Source of the DNA: an uncultured Clostridia bacterium
GTDB taxonomy: Bacteria; Bacillota; Clostridia; UBA1212
NCBI GenBank assembly: GCA_947304585.1
Contig: CAMZBI010000004.1
Coordinates: 21,192-85,191 of the forward strand
Direction of reading: 5' to 3'
Length of the DNA: 64,000 nt
Both the position numbers and the translations under genes were made by a program. Shown here in pieces: positions 42,029-49,877 of this stretch; within the stretch, counting starts at the first letter, position 1, and each line of letters begins with the position of its first letter. The notes below the pieces were generated by a model. It was not told the DNA's origin. It was given only the letters and a program-made list of their open reading frames with translations, and did not search any database.

Positions 42029-43267
42029 TTATTTCCCGGTCAGATAATCCAGCGCGGCGATCATCTGAGTGTCAGACCCCTCGGGAATCAGAGAAATGTT
42101 GGTGTTCTTGTACTCCTCGGGAAGCTCCACAACGATATCCGGAACGATCCCCACACCGTCATAGTTCTCGGACGTTGGCGGATCGTAGAAGAAAGTTGTC
42201 AGTTTTATATATCCCCCGTCGGGGAGGGCGTACTGGGTCTGACCGCAGCCCTTGCCGTAGGTGGTGGTGCCAATGATCTTGGCGCGGTCGAAGTCCTTGA
42301 TGCAGGAGGTGAAAAGCTCTCCTGCGCTGGCTGTGTTGCCGTTGACCAGGACTGCGAAGGGAAGATCCGTGGCATAGTTGGCATCGGAACTGTAGGATTC
42401 GTTGAGCTTGGTGTCTTTGAAAGTCAGCCTCACCACGGTCCCCTCAGGGAGCAGGTAGTCAAGGGTGCCTACAACGGAATCCAGAAGGCCTCCGGGGTTG
42501 TCACGCATGTCGAAAATGATGCCTTCGCAGCCCTCAGCCTTGATGGTTTCGACGGCAGTTTTTATTTCGGTTGGCGTCGGGTAGATGAACTGGGTGCATT
42601 CGATGACGCCGATCTTGACCCCGTTGTACTCTTTAATGTCCAGAAAAACGCTTTCAATGGTGTAGTCGCCGCAGATGATCTTGACCTCAAGGGTCTCCCC
42701 GCCGCGCTCCACAACGAAATTCTTCTCATCGCCTTTTTCGCCACGGCATTTCGAGAGCGCCTCCGAGTAGGTGAGTCCGTCAAAGGACTCGCCGTTGACA
42801 GCTTTGAGATCGTCGCCGACCATCAGCCCGGCTTCCGCAGCGGGAGAGTCCTTCATCACCCGTGAGAGCTTCAGACTGTTTCCGGTCCAGGCCACCATGA
42901 CGCCAATACCGTAGCTGTTGCCGTTGTCCTCCGCCATGTTTTTCTGCATCTCTTCGGCGGTGTAGTAGTAGGCGTAGGCGTCGCCGATGCCCGAGAGGTA
43001 CCCGTTGATCACTCTCGATTTATAGTCGTCTCCCCGCTCCCTCACATACTTCGAGTCGTATATCTTTTCGATCTCCGCAATGACCTTGCCAATGTCCGTG
43101 TAGTAGCCCGACTCTTTGTTGGTGCCCGTTGAAGGATTGTTGCGAGAAGTGATGTAATTCACCAGCCACACGCAGGTGGCGGAGAGGGCGACGATGACGC
43201 CAATGAGGACCGCGATCAGAACTATGACTCCGGTCCGCTTGTTAAACTGAACTTTACCCATTTCCAT
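42029..43267 (-). CDS. S41-family C-terminal processing peptidase
   Basis: This 412-residue serine protease has one N-terminal membrane anchor (about 10-38) and acts outside the membrane. A PDZ domain (GVMVAWTGNSLKLSRVMKDS, AGLMVGDDLKAVNG) spans about 110-190. The protease core has DMRDNPGGLLDSVV, the nucleophile Ser in NTASAGELF and the Lys in TYGKGCGQ, together the S41 Ser-Lys dyad. It trims C-termini of exported proteins. GGAG lies 8 nt before the ATG. It is not in an operon with a cell-wall peptidase, unlike many CtpA genes. Confidence 0.95.
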   Translation of the reverse strand: MEMGKVQFNKRTGVIVLIAVLIGVIVALSATCVWLVNYITSRNNPSTGTNKESGYYTDIGKVIAEIEKIYDSKYVRERGDDYKSRVINGYLSGIGDAYAYYYTAEEMQKNMAEDNGNSYGIGVMVAWTGNSLKLSRVMKDSPAAEAGLMVGDDLKAVNGESFDGLTYSEALSKCRGEKGDEKNFVVERGGETLEVKIICGDYTIESVFLDIKEYNGVKIGVIECTQFIYPTPTEIKTAVETIKAEGCEGIIFDMRDNPGGLLDSVVGTLDYLLPEGTVVRLTFKDTKLNESYSSDANYATDLPFAVLVNGNTASAGELFTSCIKDFDRAKIIGTTTYGKGCGQTQYALPDGGYIKLTTFFYDPPTSENYDGVGIVPDIVVELPEEYKNTNISLIPEGSDTQMIAALDYLTGK

Positions 43268-43314
43268 AACAAATCTCCGGCAATTAAATGCTTTTTTGCT
43301 AAAAATACTTTAAA

Positions 43315-43345
43315 CCGGCGCCCGCAGATGTGTTCCGGGCGCCGG
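43315..43345 (-). terminator. Hairpin after the DUF308 gene
   Basis: CCGGCGCCCG (43315-43324) pairs with CGGGCGCCGG (43336-43345) around an 11-nt loop. On the minus strand it is followed by TTTAAAGTATTTTT, suiting a terminator of the DUF308 gene. Confidence 0.65.
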
Positions 43346-43380
43346 GGAAAACCATTGGCGTTAATACGCCGCTGAATAAA

Positions 43381-43953
43381 TCAAATTCCGAGTTTCTTTT
43401 TCTCGACCTCGGCAACGATCACCGCCACCGTGTCGAACACCGCCTCGACGATCAAACCGATTCCGGCAAGGATCAGGTAGATGTTGACGAGCGTGAAGGG
43501 GTTGATAAAGGTGATAACGATTATCAGAACGCCTATAACAAGGGAAAAGATTGCGCTGATCAGCGAGATCGCCGAGACGCCAAGCCCCGCTCGTTTTGAA
43601 TCGATGAACATGTTGATCTTGAAGATTCCGCTGATGATCATGATGAGGCCGTAGATCACTGCGATAGCCGTACCCACCGCCGCGATGAGGGCCTGGGGGA
43701 AGAACGTGCAGAAGATGCCGACGCCAAGGGTTATCACGGAAATGATCACCGGAATAATGCTGGCCTCCTCCCGCTTGACCTTTGCAATAATGAATCTGAC
43801 TATGTAGAAGATCGAAACGACCAGCAGCACGGCTCCGAAGATCCGGAGTACCCACTCGGTAAACTCCAAAGGTTTTACAAGAAGCAGAATGCCGACTGCA
43901 AGTTCAAACAGTATGACGATAATTATCGGTAAAAGGACTTTTAATCGTTTCAT
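43381..43953 (-). CDS. DUF308 / HdeD-like membrane protein
   Basis: This 190-residue protein is almost wholly made of six hydrophobic segments in three pairs (for example LLPIIIVILFELAVGILLLV, ILRIFGAVLLVVSIFYIV and VSAISLISAIFSLVIGVLII), the pattern of the DUF308/HdeD family. HdeD is linked to acid resistance in enterobacteria, but no role is known in Firmicutes. Its promoter overlaps a 20-bp inverted repeat. Confidence 0.9.
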   Translation of the reverse strand: MKRLKVLLPIIIVILFELAVGILLLVKPLEFTEWVLRIFGAVLLVVSIFYIVRFIIAKVKREEASIIPVIISVITLGVGIFCTFFPQALIAAVGTAIAVIYGLIMIISGIFKINMFIDSKRAGLGVSAISLISAIFSLVIGVLIIVITFINPFTLVNIYLILAGIGLIVEAVFDTVAVIVAEVEKKKLGI

Positions 43954-43996
43954 GACGGTACTCCTTTAGAAATTTTTGACGCCAAGTCATGCATAA

Positions 43997-44025
43997 ATGA
44001 TAATACAAGAGAGGGAAATTGTCAA
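43997..44025 (-). promoter_or_regulatory. Promoter of the DUF308 gene
   Basis: On the minus strand, TTGACA (44025-44020) and TATCAT (44002-43997) are 17 bp apart. The -35 lies inside the left arm of the inverted repeat 44019-44074. Confidence 0.75.
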
Positions 44026-44074
44026 TGAAGCCTTGTGCTTTTCAAGGTTTAGTGGCACAAGGCTTCATTGACAA
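44019..44074. repeat. Perfect 20-bp inverted repeat
   Basis: TTGTCAATGAAGCCTTGTGC at 44019-44038 is repeated exactly in reverse complement at 44055-44074, with a 16-bp spacer. Each arm contains TTGACA on one strand, so the repeat could place a -35 element facing both ways. The short-hairpin array starts immediately to its right, so this may be its boundary. Confidence 0.9.
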
Positions 44075-44567
44075 AGTGATGCGCCTGACGGCGCAGTGAT
44101 GCAGCGCAAGCGCTGCAGTGAACAGTTGCGGTGCGGCTTTGCCGCGGATTGCTGGGTCGCGGACGCCCGAACTTGCGATGCGCAGCGGAGCACCCGCTTG
44201 TGCGTCAGCGCACCCACTAGCGACGCAACGCGTCGCTCACTTGCGGCGCCAGCCGCACTCACTTGTGCCAACGGCGCACCCACTCGAGCCGAAGGCTCGC
44301 ACCACTCGGCGTAGACGCACCACTCGCACCGCAGGTGCGCTTTGCTTGCGACGCGCAGCGGAGCACCCACTTGCGCGTCAGCGCACCCACTAGCGACGCA
44401 ACGCGTCGCTCACTTGCGGCGCCAGCCGCACCCACTTGCGCCGAAGGCGCGCCAGCCGCACCCACTCGTGGCAACGCCACACCCACTCGAGCCGAAGGCT
44501 CGCACCACTCGGCGTAGACGCACCACTCGTACCGCAGGTGCGCTTTGCTTGCGGCGCCAGCCGCACA
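44075..44567. repeat. Short-hairpin repeat array 3, with an internal tandem duplication
   Basis: Nearly 500 bp of consecutive short hairpins of 5-7 bp stems and 2-4 nt loops (for example GCGCC-tga-CGGCGC, CAGCGC-aa-GCGCTG, GCGACG-caa-CGCGTCGC, CGAGCC-gaa-GGCTCG) are joined by CACTTG/CACTCG/AGTGATG spacers. Block 44172-44344 (173 bp) is repeated in tandem from 44345 with few changes; the second copy has an extra unit of about 30 bp. Several open frames run through it because stops are rare, but they have no ribosome sites and are low complexity. Confidence 0.85.
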
Positions 44568-44597
44568 TTGACTTTGAGCCCCGTTTTATAGTAATAT
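44568..44597 (+). promoter_or_regulatory. Promoter at the right edge of hairpin array 3
   Basis: TTGACT (44568-44573), 18-bp spacer, TAATAT (44592-44597), directly after the last hairpin unit and 28 nt before the lipoprotein start. Confidence 0.55.
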
Positions 44598-44624
44598 TGC
44601 CTTGGCAAAAAGGGGGATGAACTT

Positions 44625-46880
44625 ATGAGAACGGGCTTGATATTGAAACAATTACTGCCTGCGGCGATTCTTTTGCTTGCACTCTTTTTTGTCTGCGGCT
44701 GCATAATTTCAGACCCATCAACACCCGCTCCGGAGGACACGGGAACGGGTATACATGAGACCGGGAAGGCTGAAGAAACTGCTGCTCCTGAGACGGAAGC
44801 CGGTTCACCCGCCGAGACTGAATACAATGAAACAGAAGTGCCGGGCGGGGAGCCAACTGTGACGCCTGAACTCAACCCTGAGACGGAAACCCCAATGGAA
44901 GTGCCAACACCTACCGAGGAACCAACTCCGGAGCCCACAGAGGCACCAACCCCCACAGAGGCACCAACCCCCACAGAGGCTCCGACTCCCACGGCAACTC
45001 CGACGCAGCTCCCCACTGAAGCTCCGACCCCCACGGCGACTCCAACACCCACACCTACACCGACTCATACACCAACGCCGACTCCTGCACCCACGGCGAC
45101 TCCGACACCGATTCCGGGAGACGGTAAACACGCCACCTCCAGCGGTAAAAAATACACCGCCGAGGGCCAGCTTTCGGATGCGGGAGACGAATTCACCTTC
45201 AAAAAAGGCCTGGTGCTGACCCTTGACAGCGGCTCCCTCCGGGGCAGCTTCAACAGGTTTGAAATTGCCTATTCCTCCACAAAACCGGTGACTGTGACCG
45301 TCAAGTACAAAAAGTCAGGCGCTGTGACCGAGGACAGTTTTTTCCTCGAGGCGGGAACGGACAAAACCTTTGGCGGCCTTGTTTCCACCTATCTTTCCGG
45401 CGGAAAGGCGACAGAGGTGGTATCTGTCACCGTGTCTTCCGTCAAAAACGTTAAAACCGTTTTTTCGCTGAAGGACATTGGCGGGAGTTTATTACCGGTC
45501 TACAATGACAAGCTCTATTTTATCGAAAACAGCCGTTTCAAGGTGGGCATTCAGCTCTCATGGGGCGGAGGAATAAACTATATTCAGGACAAGACGGTTA
45601 GCATCAGGGGATTGACCAATCTGATCAACCGGCACGACACGGGGCGGCTCATCCAGCAGTCCTATTACGGCACCGGCGGCAATTCGGAATACACCCCCGG
45701 AAACTATAACGGCACAGCCTGGGCCTACAACCCGGTTCAGGGCGGCGATCAGTACGGGAACGCCAGCAGGCTCATTGACATTGCGGTTTCGGATAACTCG
45801 GTATACGTGAAGTCCCAGCCTCAGGATTGGTCCCTCAACAACTGCCTCACCCCGAGTTACATGGAAAACACTTACACGCTGACGGATGATTATATAAGGG
45901 TGGACAACAGGTTCGTGGATTTTTCCGGCTGGGAGCACAGGTATGCCCATCAGGAGCTGCCGGCTTTCTACACAGTGAGCTATCTCGACACCTTCTACTG
46001 GTACAACGGCTCCAATGGCTGGAGCGGGGCGCCTCTTTCCTCCCGGGGTGATCTGAACTTCTGGGGCGATCCGAACTATTCCGGTGACTGCACTTTCCCC
46101 GTCAAGGAGGGCAACGACGAGACCTGGGCCGCCTTTGTGTCTTCGAAGGACGATTTTGGCATTGGCATCTACGTGCCCAACGTGGACGTGCTTTACGCAG
46201 GCAGATTCTCCTACAACGGTTCCAAGTCCGACATGGACGGCGCCACCAATTACATTGCCCCGCTTATGCTGATCAAAATGACTTCTTTCGTGCCAATAGA
46301 GTACAGCTATCTGGTCACCACAGGGTCCGTGAGCGGGATCCGGGAAGTGTTTGCCGCCAATAAAGATTTTGCCGCCAATGATTCCCTCCACAACAACTAT
46401 CAGTCCATGAGGGTCGCTGAGGTGGATTATGAGAACCTGGATTTCACAAAACAGGGCAGTATTGCGGCTTTCGTGGCTCCAAACAACACATCGGTAACGT
46501 ACAACTCCTCCCAGAAGGCCGCTCAGCTGAAGGTGGACACCGCTTTCGATCCCCAGGTGGCCATCAGGTATTCCGATTCGGAGGAGACTCTCTACGCCGA
46601 GAATTATCACAGAATCGAAATAACTTACAAGATACCGGGATCCGCAAGCATGTCGTCCTACGCCTGCGATCTCTTCCTCTGCACAGGTCAGAAGACTGCG
46701 CCGGACGGCTCGGAGAGAACGAGGATAACCCTGACGGCAGACGGGGAGTGGCATACAGCGGTGGTGAACTTGGATTCACTTGGCTTCTGGCAGGGCCAAA
46801 TTAACCTGATAAGGTTTGACTATTTTGATTCCTGCGCAGAAGGGGATATTATCTATGTGAAGGAGTTTGCGCTGCGCTAG
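44625..46880 (+). CDS. Lipoprotein with Pro/Thr linker and large beta-rich domain, unknown function
   Basis: This 751-residue protein has a signal peptide (hydrophobic 10-25) ending in a lipobox (FVCGC), so it should be anchored outside the membrane. Residues 30-165 are a low-complexity linker of Pro, Thr, Glu and Ala in PTPT / PTEA patterns. A small beta domain (about 170-285) is followed by a large aromatic, glycine-rich region (FKVGIQLSWGGGINYIQD, GTAWAYNPVQGGDQYG, YMENTYTLTDDYIRVDNRF) that reads like a mutarotase-type or carbohydrate-active beta-sandwich. The last 150 residues look like a carbohydrate-binding module. I do not recognise the family. Neighbours suggest a surface glycan-handling role. 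Confidence 0.85.
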   Translation: MRTGLILKQLLPAAILLLALFFVCGCIISDPSTPAPEDTGTGIHETGKAEETAAPETEAGSPAETEYNETEVPGGEPTVTPELNPETETPMEVPTPTEEPTPEPTEAPTPTEAPTPTEAPTPTATPTQLPTEAPTPTATPTPTPTPTHTPTPTPAPTATPTPIPGDGKHATSSGKKYTAEGQLSDAGDEFTFKKGLVLTLDSGSLRGSFNRFEIAYSSTKPVTVTVKYKKSGAVTEDSFFLEAGTDKTFGGLVSTYLSGGKATEVVSVTVSSVKNVKTVFSLKDIGGSLLPVYNDKLYFIENSRFKVGIQLSWGGGINYIQDKTVSIRGLTNLINRHDTGRLIQQSYYGTGGNSEYTPGNYNGTAWAYNPVQGGDQYGNASRLIDIAVSDNSVYVKSQPQDWSLNNCLTPSYMENTYTLTDDYIRVDNRFVDFSGWEHRYAHQELPAFYTVSYLDTFYWYNGSNGWSGAPLSSRGDLNFWGDPNYSGDCTFPVKEGNDETWAAFVSSKDDFGIGIYVPNVDVLYAGRFSYNGSKSDMDGATNYIAPLMLIKMTSFVPIEYSYLVTTGSVSGIREVFAANKDFAANDSLHNNYQSMRVAEVDYENLDFTKQGSIAAFVAPNNTSVTYNSSQKAAQLKVDTAFDPQVAIRYSDSEETLYAENYHRIEITYKIPGSASMSSYACDLFLCTGQKTAPDGSERTRITLTADGEWHTAVVNLDSLGFWQGQINLIRFDYFDSCAEGDIIYVKEFALR

Positions 46881-46935
46881 GGAGCGCGCCTTCGGCGTGA
46901 GCGGCGCTGCGCGCCGCAGTGATCATTGAACAATT
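46880..46935. repeat. Short-hairpin repeat array 4 (small)
   Basis: Immediately after the lipoprotein stop come GCGCC-tt-CGGCG and GCGGCGC-tg-CGCGCCGC units with AGTGATCA, in the style of the other arrays. Confidence 0.6.
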
Positions 46936-46946
46936 GAGGTAGAATT

Positions 46947-48770
46947 ATGAAGACCGTAAGAATTCTGACAATCATGCTTTTCATCGTCCTGGCGGCGGTG
47001 CTTCTTTCCTGCTGCTCCGGGACAGACGGTATGTCGGCGGAAGAAAAGAGAAGGGCGGACGCTCTGATAAAAACTGCCGGCGACAACTCGCTTCTGCCTG
47101 ACTATGACAAGTTAAAGACATTAGCGGAATTTGAGGACGGCGACATAACTGTCTGGTTTGACCATTCCACCGTTAACACCCCGGCGGAGGACACGGAGCC
47201 CGCTGGGTATTCGTCGTACATGATCTCATTGGCGAAAAACGAGATCGAAGGCTGCCATTTTCTTGCGGCGTCGGTGAAGGATAAAAAGAACGTCACGCTG
47301 AAGGTATCTGATTTTACGGACGGAAAGGGCAACGTGCTGCCCTGCGAGGTGTGCTACGGCTGGTATTTTGAGGACGTTGACGGCAAGACCGTTGCCGATC
47401 CGATACCGGTGCTGGAACACGGATTTGATCTCACGGCCGGCAGGAGCAAGATGTTCGTGATCAAGTGCAAGTCGGGTAAGGATCAGCCCGCCGGGCAGTA
47501 CAGCGCCCAGGTGACTCTCAGGGACGAAGAGGGCAGGGAGATCAAAAAAGCCAACGTTTTTGCCTACGTTTGGGATTTTGCACTGCCGGAGGCCTCGAGC
47601 TGCAAGACCCTCATGGATCTTAATGAGTGGGCGGTGATCGTCGGCGCCAACCGTGAGAACACCACAACGGACGGGCTGGAGGACGACCTCTACGCCCTCT
47701 ACTACGAGTACCTTCTTGAGAACAAGGTGAACTGCTACACCCTGCCTTATGCGAAGCGGGGACAGTTCTGGGACGACAGGGTGGACAAGTATCTGGACGA
47801 TCCGAGGGTTACCTGCTTTACGCTTTTCTGGAAGATCGCCTGCAAAAACACAAGCGAGGTGCCTGACTACGTGCAGGTTGCCTACGACCGGTTGTCGGCA
47901 AAAGAGGGACGCCTTGAAAAGGCCTATTTTTACCCGGACAAGTGCGACGAGCCCCTGTCGATGGATGCCTTGAATCTGGTGAAAAGCTACAACAGGGAAT
48001 TCACCAAAGTCTTCGGAGAGCACAGGCTGCTGATCCCGGTACACTACAACACCCTGATCGACGGCGACACGGATTTCTTCAAATACCTTGAAAACGACGT
48101 TACCGCCTGGTGCCCCAAGACCTACTTCTTCAATACCGCCGCGGACAAGGCGAAAAACAGCGCTCTTTACACCGATTTTTACACCAAGGACATGGAGGAC
48201 CGCTTCGGCACCTTCCCGGAGAGAATGGCCAAGGAGCAGGAGGGCGGCGACGAGGTCTGGTGGTACGTGACCAGATTCCCCCACGACCCGGAGATCACGT
48301 TGTCCATTAACGACCTGTCCATTAAGCACAGGCTTCTTTTCTGGCAGCAGAAACTTTACAACGTGGACGGTTTCCTTTACTACATGGTGAACGACTGGGA
48401 GGACTCCAAAAACTGGACGAAAAAGCACGAGCCAACTGCATCCGGGCAGGCGGTCAACACCTACGGCAACGGCGTCCTGATCTATCCCGGCGGCGCTCTT
48501 CCGGAATATATCGAAAAGTACGGCAGCGACGGCTACCCGGGGCCGATAGGATCCCTGAGACTTGAGTCGGTGAGGGACGGCGTTGAAGATTACGACTACT
48601 TCACCATTCTCGACAGCCTCTACGGGGAGGGCACCTCGGATCTCATTATAAAGCAGATGACAGTGTCCCTCGGAAGCTACAGCACTGACGCGGAGCTGTT
48701 TGTTTCTCTTAGAAATGCGGTTGGAAATCTTATCGCCCTCAAAACATTGGATCCTTCCTTTGAGCCCTGA
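46947..48770 (+). CDS. DUF4091-domain lipoprotein (copy 1)
   Basis: This 607-residue protein has a signal peptide (residues 5-22) and lipobox LLSC. It lacks the long Pro/Thr linker of its paralogue. A beta domain (about 60-210) precedes a TIM-barrel-like middle part (AYFYPDKCDEPLS, TAWCPKTYFF), and the C-terminal DUF4091 region carries WYVTRFPHDPEI, LFWQQKLYNVDGFLYYMV and SLRLESVRDGVEDYDYF. DUF4091 proteins are often annotated as putative glycoside hydrolases because of the barrel and acidic residues, but no substrate is established. The paralogue at 49878 shares long identical stretches. GAGG precedes the ATG. Confidence 0.9.
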   Translation: MKTVRILTIMLFIVLAAVLLSCCSGTDGMSAEEKRRADALIKTAGDNSLLPDYDKLKTLAEFEDGDITVWFDHSTVNTPAEDTEPAGYSSYMISLAKNEIEGCHFLAASVKDKKNVTLKVSDFTDGKGNVLPCEVCYGWYFEDVDGKTVADPIPVLEHGFDLTAGRSKMFVIKCKSGKDQPAGQYSAQVTLRDEEGREIKKANVFAYVWDFALPEASSCKTLMDLNEWAVIVGANRENTTTDGLEDDLYALYYEYLLENKVNCYTLPYAKRGQFWDDRVDKYLDDPRVTCFTLFWKIACKNTSEVPDYVQVAYDRLSAKEGRLEKAYFYPDKCDEPLSMDALNLVKSYNREFTKVFGEHRLLIPVHYNTLIDGDTDFFKYLENDVTAWCPKTYFFNTAADKAKNSALYTDFYTKDMEDRFGTFPERMAKEQEGGDEVWWYVTRFPHDPEITLSINDLSIKHRLLFWQQKLYNVDGFLYYMVNDWEDSKNWTKKHEPTASGQAVNTYGNGVLIYPGGALPEYIEKYGSDGYPGPIGSLRLESVRDGVEDYDYFTILDSLYGEGTSDLIIKQMTVSLGSYSTDAELFVSLRNAVGNLIALKTLDPSFEP

Positions 48771-48905
48771 TGACCTGCATGAGACCATTGACGGGTGAAA
48801 AATTCGGGGAAAAATCGGCGGGGTGGCCCTTGAAATCCGGTCACGCTGAGAGTACCATTAAAACAACGGCTGAAAGCCTTTAACAATAATAAACAGGAGC
48901 AGATT

Positions 48906-49820
48906 ATGAACCACGAACAGTTTATGAAGAACCTCAGTGTGCCTCAGGGCGTTGTCGACTGTGTCCTTGACACCGACACCTACAACGAGATCGACGACCA
49001 GTTCGCTCTTTCGCTCATGGTGAAGAGCCCGAAATGCAACGTCAAAGCTCTTCTTGCGGCGCCTTTTTTCAACGCCAATTCAACTTCTCCCGAGGACGGC
49101 ATGGAGCGGTCCTACGACGAGATACGGAAGCTTCTTACGCTGATCGGCAGGGAAGACCTGAAAAAATCGGTGTTCAAGGGTTCGAGGACCTATCTCAAGG
49201 ACGAGAAGACCCCTGTGGAGAGCCCGGCTGCGGATGAACTTGTAAGGCTTGCGGAGACCTATTCCCCGGAGAAACCTCTTTACGTTGTTGCCATCGGCGC
49301 AATAACCAACGTAGCCTCGGCACTTATCAAAAAGCCGGAAATTAAGGAAAATATAGTGGTGGTCTGGCTCGGGGGCCACAGCGAGACGTGGTTCGACACC
49401 AATGAGTTCAACATGATGCAGGACGTGGCGGCGGCAAGGGTCGTAATGGGCTGCGGCTGTCCTCTTATCCAGATTCCCTGCATGGGCGTGGCTTCGACCT
49501 TCTACACCAGCGGGCCGGAACTGAAATATTGGCTTGAGGGGAAGAACCCTCTCTGCGATTATCTTGTGAAGCACACCTGCGAGGCGGCGGACGAATACGC
49601 CAAGGGCCTTGTCTGGAGTAGAATCATATGGGACGTTACGGCGGTGGCCTGGCTCCTCAACGACAACGACCGCTTCATGTTCTCCGAGATAGTTCCTGCG
49701 CCGATACCCCAATATGATTTCCACTACAGTTACGACGTCAGAAGACATCCCATGAGGAGGGCGACGTTTATACACAGAGACAGTTTGATGCGCGAACTCT
49801 TCGCGGTGCTGTGCTCGTAA
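48906..49820 (+). CDS. Nucleoside hydrolase, IunH-like
   Basis: This 304-residue cytoplasmic enzyme splits the N-glycosidic bond of nucleosides. The calcium-binding signature is DTDTYNEIDDQFAL at about 18-31, a variant of the usual DTDPGxDDA; NFMM-type positions are seen in FNMMQDVAAARVV near 160, with IPCMGVAS, and DVTAVAWLL near 240 carries the late Asp. It starts after ACAGGAG. It separates two DUF4091 lipoprotein genes, an unusual position; its true substrate may be a sugar-linked compound rather than a standard nucleoside. Confidence 0.9.
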   Translation: MNHEQFMKNLSVPQGVVDCVLDTDTYNEIDDQFALSLMVKSPKCNVKALLAAPFFNANSTSPEDGMERSYDEIRKLLTLIGREDLKKSVFKGSRTYLKDEKTPVESPAADELVRLAETYSPEKPLYVVAIGAITNVASALIKKPEIKENIVVVWLGGHSETWFDTNEFNMMQDVAAARVVMGCGCPLIQIPCMGVASTFYTSGPELKYWLEGKNPLCDYLVKHTCEAADEYAKGLVWSRIIWDVTAVAWLLNDNDRFMFSEIVPAPIPQYDFHYSYDVRRHPMRRATFIHRDSLMRELFAVLCS

Positions 49821-49877
49821 GTATTTTACGATTTGCAAGGCCTGACAGCCTGCTTCGGAGTTAAAGGATCAAACAAA

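Noticed and set aside
44065..45131. Several overlapping frames in and after hairpin array 3, including glycine/valine-rich ones antisense to the Pro/Thr linker
   Set aside because: All are products of repeat sequence or of the antisense of PT-coding DNA; none has a start site or family match.
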